Below are positions 32,576 to 41,096 of a DNA stretch of 61,553 nucleotides, piece after piece. A model generated the notes under the pieces. That model ran no database searches. It saw only the letters and a program-made list of their open reading frames with translations, and was not told the DNA's origin. This DNA comes from Rhypophila decipiens (Eukaryota > Ascomycota > Sordariomycetes > Sordariales > Naviculisporaceae): assembly GCA_033297075.1 (NCBI GenBank), contig MU858256.1:1-61553 (forward strand). Direction: 5' to 3'. Positions within the stretch are counted from its first letter, which is position 1. The number at the start of each line of letters is the position of its first letter. The position numbers and the translations under genes are program-made.

Positions 32576-32990
32576 TAGATCCAACTGTCGGATCGCTTCG
32601 CCCATGACTCCTGCACCCACCATGCTACCCATCCACTTCACGTTTCAGTTGGAGCTATTCAAGGCCATGCCGATCCTCTCTGGCCAGTCCTGGTTCCAGA
32701 GGAACATGGATGTGTGGGCCACCACGGTTCCCCGGCGAAAAAGACTGCACCCCATTCCCGAGAGAAATCTCGAATATCGCGGAGTTGTTCTCTTGTCCGT
32801 CCATATCCACACTTTGACAGCCCGTCCCGAGTTCGTTTCGTCCCTGCCGTTGGTTTGACTGTCTTGTTCCACGTCTTCGGGTTCAACCTCCCACACAACA
32901 TTATTAACCCCTTGTTTTCTTCCAAAGCTGCATACTTTTGTTGTGTAACGACAGAGATACGACTTCGGTAGCGATTCGTACAAAAGCAAA

Positions 32991-34933
32991 ATGGCGACTC
33001 AAACACCCACACACATCGAGGACGGACTCATATTACCAAAGACCCAGAGACTCTCTATTCTTCATGGACCTACAGACCCGCCTCTGGTGGATTTGACATT
33101 AGGAGAACTGCTAAACCTCCAATGCTTACATCACGGCACACGCGAGGGGCTGGTGATACCTTGGACCGGTGCAAGATGGACCTACAATGAGCTCAACCAC
33201 AACAGTCGCCTGCTGGCACGCGCTCTGTTGGGCCTCGGGATTGGTGTGGGTGACAGGGTCGGCATCATGGCTGGAAACTGCGAAGAGTATGCTGCCATCT
33301 TCTTTGCCGCAACCCGGATCGGTGCTATTCTTGTCATTCTCAACAACACATATACCCCGACAGAGGCACAATACGGTCTGGACTTTTCAGGTATGAACAG
33401 CAATTCTTACACTCTGCGAATAGCAGCTAACAGGAGGACAACAGATTGCAAAGTATTCTTCACAACAAAGAGAATAGGCAAACTGGACAACGGACCTCTT
33501 CTCACCCTGCTCAGAACAAGAGGAAAACTGAGCCCGAAAGTTGTCATCATCCGTGGCGAGCCTGATGGATTCACGACATACGACGAGTTATCAAAACAAG
33601 GTTACAGCGTCAGCTCCGACCGCTTGCACCAAGCAGAGGCCAAGGTGTTGCCTCACCTTGTGTGCAATCTGCAGTTCACCTCGGGTACAACGGGCCTGCC
33701 CAAGGCTGCCATGCTTACACATCAGTGAGTCGTTATTTGGGAAAGAGTTTCTAGTTCGCAGCAACTAACAAGTCTTCCCCACGTCAGCAACATCATAAAC
33801 AACTCCAGATTCATTGGCGATAGGATGCGACTCACACCAGACGATATCCTCTGCTGTCCTCCACCACTATTCCACTGCTTCGGTCTCGTGCTCGGATTGA
33901 TGGCAGTCTTTACCCATGGCGCCAAGGTCGTGTACCCGGCCGAGATCTTTGATCCGAAAGCCACCCTCCAAGCCATCAAAGAAGAGCAATGCACCGCCGT
34001 GCACGGTGTACCCGCCATGTTTGACAGCATCTTGGCTCTTCCGGAGGCTAAGGATCTCAAGGCATCACAGTTGCGGTTAAGAACAGGTATTGTCGCGGGT
34101 GCACCAGTGCCTCGGTACCTGATGGAGCAAATGGTTTCCAGGTTGGGCATGACAGAGTTTACCTCCAGCTATGGGCTGACCGAGGCTTCACCGACATGCT
34201 TCAACGCTTTCACCGACGATCCTATCGCCACCAGACTCACTACGGTCGGGACACTTATGCCGCATGCCCATGCTAAGATCATCGACCGAGACGGCCAAAT
34301 AGTCCCCATCGGTACCAAGGGCGAGCTTTGCATTGGCGGTTACCAGTTGCAGGCTGGATACTGGAACAACTCGGAGAAGACGGCGGAGGTTATGGCCAGA
34401 GATGAGGCAGGCGTGTTATGGTTGCATACCGGTGATGAGGCAGTTTTCGACGAAAGGGGATATTGCTCCATTACGGGACGGTTCAAGGACATCATTATCA
34501 GGGGTAAGTCGGACTCAGGAAATCGAGCTTCCTATCTTTTGCGTCATCCAACCGTAAATGAATTGATCTAACACACTGAATAGGAGGCGAAAACATCTAT
34601 CCCCTCGAAATCGAAGAACGGCTAGTGGCCCATCCAGCAATCAGTCTCGCAGTTGTGACCGGTCTTAAAGACGCCCACTATGGTGAGGTTGTCGGCGCGT
34701 TCTTGGGTCTGGACGACAGTCACCTGCACAAGCGCCCCAGTAATGACGAAGTCCGGGATTGGTGCCGACGGCAACTCGGAAAGCACAAGGCGCCCACGCA
34801 TATCTTTTGGCTTGGACACGACGGTGTGCCGGCTGCTGTTCCGCTAACAGGGAGTGGAAAGGTCCGCAAGTTTGAGATGGCGCAGATGGGGAACAAGATA
34901 CTCGAGGAGTCCAAGCAGAAGGCGAAGCTTTGA
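32991..34933 (+). CDS. sidI: SidI-like acyl-CoA ligase with C-terminal PTS1 (AKL)
   Basis: Four exons (32991-33390, 33445-33724, 33788-34503, 34584-34933) give 581 aa of the AMP-binding (ANL) superfamily. Motifs are LQFTSGTTGLPKAAMLTH (P-loop, about residues 210-225), SSYGLTEASP, LWLHTGDEAVFDERGYCSITGR, FKDIIIRGGENIYPLEIEE and the C-terminal catalytic Lys region TGSGKVRKFEM. Context suggests the SidI role, making mevalonyl-CoA for siderophore acyl groups, but motifs alone fit medium-chain acyl-CoA ligases too. The last residues are QKAKL; AKL is a canonical peroxisomal PTS1. The N-terminal RLSILHGPT looks like a PTS2 start but lacks the required His/Gln-Leu/Ala pair. The neighbouring SidF-like gene and five iron-GATA sites support the siderophore assignment. 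Confidence 0.82.
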
Positions 34934-35484
34934 GGAAGGGTGAAGTTGAAGTGTCAAACTTCCAAGTTGATGTGTATCCACATGTGTGGGAGGGCAACCA
35001 GGCTGTTTGCTTGTCGAGTTATGCAGAAGATTTGGTGTGGGATACAAAAAGCTCAGAATTTGGATTGAACTTTAGTCCAAATACATACTTTATCTGACAG
35101 TTTCGTTCATCCCATCTAAATTAAAGTTCCTAAATATTAAAGTTTGTACGGATTTACCCAATATAAAGAACTAGGGCAGGGTAAGCCCTAGAACAACGAA
35201 AGTTTAACTTTGTATAGCGTTTTTTTCAGGTAAAGAATGCCTTCCAATCTCCAACCAAATTCTCAGATTTCTTTCCCTTTACACCTACAAACACACAAGC
35301 AAGCTCCAACAAAATCCCCTTCTTAACTTCTTCCTCCCGGCTCGGTTTCTTTCCTCTAATTATTAACGAAAAGTCTCCGACGGACTGAGAAGGCAGATAT
35401 AGTAACGTTCTCACTATTTGTCGCAACTCTTTTCCTCCACTCTTCGCCGGTCTCCTCGCTTTATCCTCAGATCACGGATATAAC
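34934..35484. other. AT-rich intergenic
   Basis: Base composition turns AT-rich at about 35050-35250. A hairpin CTAGGGC..GCCCTAG with a 7-nt loop lies at 35171-35191. No gene is supported. Confidence 0.5.
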
Positions 35485-36786
35485 ATGTCGTCGAAGGAAA
35501 ATTGGGTGCAAGACCAAATCAGCAAGCTGAAGGACTTCGCGGCAAGAGAGTCCAGTACTCCAGAAGTGCTCGCAAAGCTCGAAGCCCTTCTAGACGATGC
35601 GCCGAGCTTCGTCGAGCCGACAGAAGTCCTGCCAATTCACGAGGCCGAGGAACGTATTCGCCTTGGTCGGAAGATTTTCAAAACCAAAACAAAGAAATCA
35701 GAATGGACTGTATTCGATGTTTCTGTTCTAATGTTTCTTCCTATGGAAACTCTAAAAGAATGGGAAACGCACAGAAGGCCATTTCTCAATATCGATATCT
35801 TCTTTAAGACTGCGAGGTTTGCTCGGAAATTCCTGATGATGAGCGAACAAGGGTTGGCCGACTTGACCAGCAACAGAAAGAGAACGGCTCCCGAATCCGA
35901 AGCCAGCGGACCTGACAAAAAGAAGGACAGATCAGAGAAGGAGAAGCTGAAGACCTATGTAAGGGACGGCGGACAATGTGTGTTATTGCACACGGCAGAT
36001 CCAGACTCTGCCCATATCATGCCGTATTCACTGAATCACACAAAATCGAATTGGAACAATCTGAAAGACAATATCGGGTCGATTTTCTCTGCATGGTGGC
36101 CAAGCCAGGATGACGAGGACGATTCTCTTTTGACAGATAGCATCGCATGCTCGGACAGAGTGTGGAATCAAATCTGCCTCAACCAACAACTCCATACATG
36201 GTGGCGTTATGGATATTGGTGTTTTAGATGTCTGGGGTTCTCCGCGGACGACAGAGGAGATTTCATCCAGCTACAATTCTTGTGGGGGAAACGGCAAGGC
36301 AATCAGGCTGAGCGTTGGGACCGCAAGATAGACTTGAACAAATATGAGGACGGAAGGCCTGACGAGGCAATCGACTTCATCAAGAACTGGTACAGCAGAC
36401 CGGAATACGGGGCCAAGGCTCAAAACCAAGATCCCGACGAAGCGGAATTCGTCATCATCAACAACTGGTACACCAGACCAGAATCTGGCGCCAAGGTTGA
36501 AACCCAAAATCCCGACGAAGCGGAACTTGTCATGATGGACTCGGCAAATGGCCACCCACTTGTTTCCGGGCAGACTCTCAAGATATATATGCCGGCAAAG
36601 GAGTGTGCCAAGATGAAGCTGGTGATAGACCTCCAGTTCGCCCTAATACAAATTTGTAATATGGCTGGGGCAGCTGGTTCTCCCGACTTTTTCTTGGATG
36701 AGGACATGAGCTACTACTCGGATACAGACTCTGATCAGGACTCGGATACGGACTCAGATATGGACTCGGATTCGGACTCAGACTAG
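35485..36786 (+). CDS. HNH endonuclease-like protein with internal repeat and Asp/Ser tail
   Basis: An intronless 433-aa frame. Residues 155-200 have an HNH_2-like pattern common in filamentous fungi: KTYVRDGGQCVLLHTADPDSAHIMPYSL, with Cys165, His177 and Pro180, then a helix with conserved Asn. Further on, NQICLNQQLHTWWRYGYWCFRCLGF matches the region where such proteins carry a second His. Residues about 291-350 hold a tandem repeat of about 25 aa (NWYSRPEYGAKAQNQDPDEAE then NWYTRPESGAKVETQNPDEAE). The end is a run of Ser-Asp dipeptides (residues 414-433). The function of this fungal family is unknown. Its stop codon is 32 bp from the first 22-bp repeat array, and the codon choice is less GC-biased than in the housekeeping block, fitting an accessory origin. 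Confidence 0.7.
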   Translation: MSSKENWVQDQISKLKDFAARESSTPEVLAKLEALLDDAPSFVEPTEVLPIHEAEERIRLGRKIFKTKTKKSEWTVFDVSVLMFLPMETLKEWETHRRPFLNIDIFFKTARFARKFLMMSEQGLADLTSNRKRTAPESEASGPDKKKDRSEKEKLKTYVRDGGQCVLLHTADPDSAHIMPYSLNHTKSNWNNLKDNIGSIFSAWWPSQDDEDDSLLTDSIACSDRVWNQICLNQQLHTWWRYGYWCFRCLGFSADDRGDFIQLQFLWGKRQGNQAERWDRKIDLNKYEDGRPDEAIDFIKNWYSRPEYGAKAQNQDPDEAEFVIINNWYTRPESGAKVETQNPDEAELVMMDSANGHPLVSGQTLKIYMPAKECAKMKLVIDLQFALIQICNMAGAAGSPDFFLDEDMSYYSDTDSDQDSDTDSDMDSDSDSD

Positions 36787-36818
36787 CCAAGGGAACAAGC
36801 AGAAACAGATGAGGAGGA

Positions 36819-37035
36819 TTCTAGCCAGTCGATGCATTTATTCTAGCCAGTAAGGGCATTTATCCTAGACCGTCATTGCATTTATTCAAGCCAGTAAGGG
36901 CATTTGTCCTAGACAGTTAATGCATTTATTCTAGACAGCCTAGGCATTTATTCCAGCTAGTTAAGGCATTTATTCAGGCTAGTAAGGGCATTTATTCTAG
37001 CCAGTAAGGCTATTTTTCCTAGACAGTCAACATTG
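36819..37035 (+). repeat. 22-bp minisatellite array A (about 10 units)
   Basis: Ten degenerate copies of a 22-bp unit, typical form TTCTAGCCAGTAAGGGCATT plus TA, in exact 22-nt register from 36819 to 37016, then a partial tenth unit. The same unit forms array B at 40824-41044, in the same orientation. Confidence 0.9.
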
Positions 37036-38599
37036 AATACTACACACTACCCCGACCTTAAAACACCATCACGACAAGAACAACACCACCTACTGAAGCA
37101 AATCAATTTTCTGGGCAGAATGGAGGGGATTTCCTTTCATTGGGCAAGTTCTGTATAAGCCCTGGACTTAGAGGAGACCATGGGCTGGTCTAGTATTGAC
37201 CTATAGTTCCCAGTGTTTTAATAGCAATAGGATTATTATAGGCCAGATACAAGCTGCTATTTCTTTCAACAGGTGATTTATAACTTTTAAAAAATTTGAG
37301 CTTATCAAACCGAGAGTTTGCCAAAATTTCTCCTCAGCACAAGCCAGAAACTTTCAAAGTTTTCTACTCCAAATTTATGGCCATGGGAAGCAAGTGCAGT
37401 CGGGGGACTTAGCAGAATTTGAGGGCTTTATGTGTTAATACGGTATTACAATACGCCAGGAGGGTTATCGATATCCCAAAGTTCGGATTTTCCTTAGGAC
37501 AGTATGAAGAATGTCTATGTAACCCAAGTCTAGTCCAAGCAACCCGAGTTTTGATGTCTATATAACCAAGCCAAACCAAGCCACGCCAGAAACCCACATC
37601 GGAATAATAACGCACCCGATCCGGAACAGACTGTTGCTGTCAGATCTGTGAGTGATGATATTAGTGTTGACCCCCAGGCTCCACATCGTTGGCGTCGTCC
37701 AGCATCTTTCGGTCAGGTTTTGAGAGGATTTTGTCGAACAATCCTAGAGGTAATCGCTGAAGTCTCGTGAGCTGGTTCGTCAACTCGATATGGCCATTGT
37801 GCGCTCGGCGGAGAACGAGACATGACGACATCTGGTGGTCTGGACGTTGACTCGAGTAAGACTCGCTCCACGTCTTTGAAGTCAGTCTCGTACACTTTTG
37901 CCTTGAAGAATCTGAGATACAAAATATGTCAGTCATTTTGCGACTATCGCACAAACGGACAAAGCAGTTTTTAGAAACCGTTTAACAAAGAATGACAAAC
38001 GACGACGTGGCAAAATGGAAGAACTTGGTCAAGAAATTGCCTGATTGAGCAAGTCGACGCGAGCTCTCGTGACAGAAATTTTGTAGGGCGGTGTATATGC
38101 AAAATCGATCTGTTGGAAACCCGACGTCGTGAGAAGGAATGAGCGGCGGAATGGTAGGCACGACGGAGATCCGTCTCCTAACTCTCCACCTCGAATCGCT
38201 CGGCGATCTGAATAGCTTCGATGCGGCTTTCGTGAAGGTCTTCGGTATGGGTGTCAAGCCTGATCTTGTCAACCTCTGATGCTGGAGATGCCCAGACACA
38301 GAGCTACTAGTAGAACCCAGACACAGAGCTGCTAGTAGAAGATTCGAGGTCGAGCCGCAATATTCTTAATATGGGCGCGTTCTTCACAGTCGGTCCGATC
38401 AACACGCTGGTGCTCTTGGCCAGTGCAGCATAATCACCGTCCCACCACCCAGTGCTGGATGGCAAACCGCATTATTCCGGAATTTTGTCTGAAAATGCTC
38501 TTTCTTCAGGATACTGCTGACGAGAAGCTGTATATCGACGATCAGTGCCATTTCACACAATAATGGATTGGGAATTTCCTACCTCATATATCAATAAAG
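37036..38599. other. Degenerate sequence between repeat array A and the transposase relic
   Basis: No intact gene. Minus-strand frames of up to about 100 codons (37661-37954; 37982-38299) look like broken coding sequence, with a stop inside the otherwise gene-like run IEAIQIAERFEVES near 38180. A 25-bp unit is duplicated head to tail at 38291-38340. Base composition is AT-rich at 37200-37400. Confidence 0.5.
38291..38340 (+). repeat. 25-bp tandem duplication
   Basis: Two adjacent 25-bp copies beginning CCCAGACACAGAGCT and ending CTAGTAGAA, differing at one base. Confidence 0.85.
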
Positions 38600-38606
38600 A
38601 AAGACC

Positions 38607-40501
38607 CTAATACTCGGAATGTGCTGGATCTGGAGGGCGTGACAGAACAAGATCGAGAGCTGGAGTGAGCTGGATCAAAGGCGGTTCGGTCATGGTCAAC
38701 CCCCATTGGGAGCAATATTGCGCCTTTCTTTTGGAATGGGAACCCAGGGTGTCAGCAAACTCTCGCATTGCCTTCATTTGGTAGTGGTATCTGCCATGCG
38801 TATACTTGTCGAACTGGAGAATTCGCCGTGGATTATCAAGTCCTTCCACACTAGTCTTTTTTGCGACCAGACAACGACTACAGAACTTGGAGGCAGCTGG
38901 AGTTCGCGCTTTGCTGTGGCATGTCTTCTGTGAAGCAAAGAGTGAATGCGCAGAGAAGGTGCTCTTGACCTTTAATGACGACTTTATTCCCTTTGTCGAG
39001 TGGGAGCAGGACGCGGAGTTTGTCGACGACATCATTGAAGTTTGAGCCGCGAGGACTGAAAAGAATCGGAAAGGTGTTATATCTTCGACGACGGTCATGA
39101 GCTGTGAAGTTTGCCGGCGTGACATAATAGCCAACCAGGGAACGTCGAGTGTTGCTGAAAAGTCCAAACCCGTCGATAAAGGTCAACAATGGAAGAGAGA
39201 GTGGCATATTTCCCTTCAGCCGATCCCATTCATTCACGAAGAATGACCGACTGTATGCCTCCATTCCAAGCTCAGCGCGGATGGGATGTGTATGACAGAG
39301 AGGGAGCATGTCCTCTATGGACGACTCTGCAATCCGACGCGCAAAGAACTCGTGGTAGTCTGCCATTTTCTGGCGTCCAGGAACATGCCGATATTTCGGA
39401 AATGGGACCTTCTGGGATGTTTTCTCTGGATCAGTCCACCAACCTGGGTCTTCATGCGTCTCCCCACGGTAGTTGTCCTGGAAAACACTACACGGCATAC
39501 AAGCCCATTCCTCCACGACGAACGACGGTTCATCACTCAAGATCAACTCCTGGTCTTCTCGTGGCTCTTCATCGAGTAACCCCTACTCGCGGATAAAGGA
39601 TGGTGCTGGTCCTCTATCACCCATGTTGAGGTCGACCTTGCGAAAGGCTTCCTGGATCTGGAGGACGACATGACCCCGCTCCCACAAGGGCTCGGATCCA
39701 CAGTCTTTATAGACTCCATATACACGGCCGATATGGAATTCTTCTTTGCCAGGGCCTTCTGCCATACATTGGCATTCCTCATCACCACAGACATAATAGA
39801 TCCAGTCGCTGGGGAAAGTCGGGTCCAATCTCGGCCTTGGCACGAGTGGGCATTTTTTCTGGCAGTAATGGGACATTGACCTCACGCATAGGCAGAAGAG
39901 GAAGTCGGTTTCTGATCTTGTTCTTCAATGTTCGTGACCGACGAGTCAATCTGTCAATCATGTCGTTGATGGGTCGACCATCTCTGTCACGAGCAAGTTG
40001 GAGGATTTGGCGCAAGGATTCCCATTCCATGCCGCTCTGGCCCATGAAGTGAGCGTTCAGGCCAAGAGCAGACTCAAAGTCTGTGATGTCCTCTCTCGAC
40101 CGCATGTGAGGGACAAGCTGGGACTCGTCTCTTGCGGCGTGAACTTCTGCTTGACATGTACGAGGAGCCGGCGGCGGCAACATGTCGAAAGAGGGTGCTG
40201 CAGTTTGTTGGTTGAGCTTCGGGCTCCAGTCCTTGTCGTCGTCGATATCGTCCCGGATATCCTCTTCGAAAGGGATCGTGGGTTCTTCGTCCGGCACGTG
40301 TGCCAAATCGTCGTATTTGACCGCACGTTTCATGGCGTTCTCATCGAACTGAGCTGGTAGATGGGCGTTCTGTGGAATGTGTCCATCATCTGTGAGATCA
40401 ATTACGCCGAACTCGGCTTCCAGCTCCTTATCTGCCTCTTCATCCTCGGCAAAGGGATCGCTGCCAAGAGAATTATCATCGTCATCCCATACATCGAGCA
40501 T
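38607..40501 (-). pseudogene. Decayed tnp2-domain transposase (CACTA/Plavaka-like) relic
   Basis: Several minus-strand frames join into one broken protein. From 40501 an acidic N-terminus (MLDVWDDDDNSLGSDPFAED) runs to about 39830. Frame then changes to a part with IYYVCGDEECQCMAEG and GRVYGVYKDCGSEPLW, and changes again at about 39560. The 39546-38878 frame has PLLTFIDGFGLFSNTRRSLVGYYVT, which fits the DGF core of tnp2 transposases, then FTEDMPQQSANS. A last shift near 38890 leads to FCSRCLVAKK, GRYHYQMKAMREFA and LVLSRPPDPAHSEY. I recognise this order from Plavaka/tnp2 transposases, but only from memory. At least three frameshifts and a final premature stop make it a pseudogene. Repeat arrays A and B flank it. 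Confidence 0.7.
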
Positions 40502-40823
40502 CGCAGTATCATCGTCATTATTGCCACTCGAGTACTGGAAGTCGACACTGTCGTCGAAGTCCCGACTGGAGGTTCCCTAGCTTCCAGATACTCAGGAATC
40601 TGGGAGGAAGTGCTAGCGACGGGTCCTGGCTCTTCTAGTGGCCGTGGTCTCTCTAGTGCTTGTCGGTTGGGCTAGTTTTTCGTGTATATGTCGGCGAGGG
40701 GCCGGCTTTGCTGCTGTGATGTTTCTGTGTCTTCTCCAGGTCATTTCGACAAGGACAAGCGAATGTCTGGTGAAAGATTATTAACAATTAAGGATCGTTT
40801 TAGCGAGTTCTTTTAGTTTGTAA

Positions 40824-41044
40824 CACCTAGTAGTTAAGGCATTTATCCTAGACAGTCAATACATTTATTCAGGCTAGTAAGAGCATTTATTCCAGCTAGT
40901 CAAGGTATTTATTCTACTTTAATAAAGGTATTTATTCTAGACGGTCAAGGCATTTATTCCAGCTAGTTGACACATTTATTCCAGCCGCTCAAGGCATCCA
41001 TCCTTATCAGCAAAGGTATTTATTCTGCACAATCAAGGTATCCT
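40824..41044 (+). repeat. 22-bp minisatellite array B (about 10 units)
   Basis: Ten units of the array-A repeat, for example TTCCAGCTAGTCAAGGTATT plus TA; one unit is 23 bp. The array ends 53 bp before the stop codon of the HET-like gene. Confidence 0.88.
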
Positions 41045-41096
41045 TTTACTCATATAAAATACCTATCTCGACAGGTACTCAGGCCCACCGACAAAG

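Larger units (their letters stand above)
31356..32990. promoter_or_regulatory. Divergent sidF-like / sidI-like promoter with five iron-GATA sites
   Basis: A 1.6-kb spacer with no supported gene. ATCTGATAA occurs five times: 31809-31817 and 31842-31850 on the plus strand, 33 bp apart, then 32142-32150, 32301-32309 and 32567-32575 on the minus strand. The expected number of ATCWGATAA matches in a random 1.6-kb stretch is well below one. A CCAAT box at 31766-31770 could bind the HapX-CBC complex, but I see no clear HapX half-site beside it. Confidence 0.7.

Noticed and set aside
36819..37035. Repeat array considered as a CRISPR array
   Set aside because: Units are contiguous degenerate 22-mers without spacers, in a eukaryotic genome.
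37661..38299. Minus-strand frames possibly forming a gene
   Set aside because: Broken by stops and frame changes with no recognised domain; treated as degenerate sequence.
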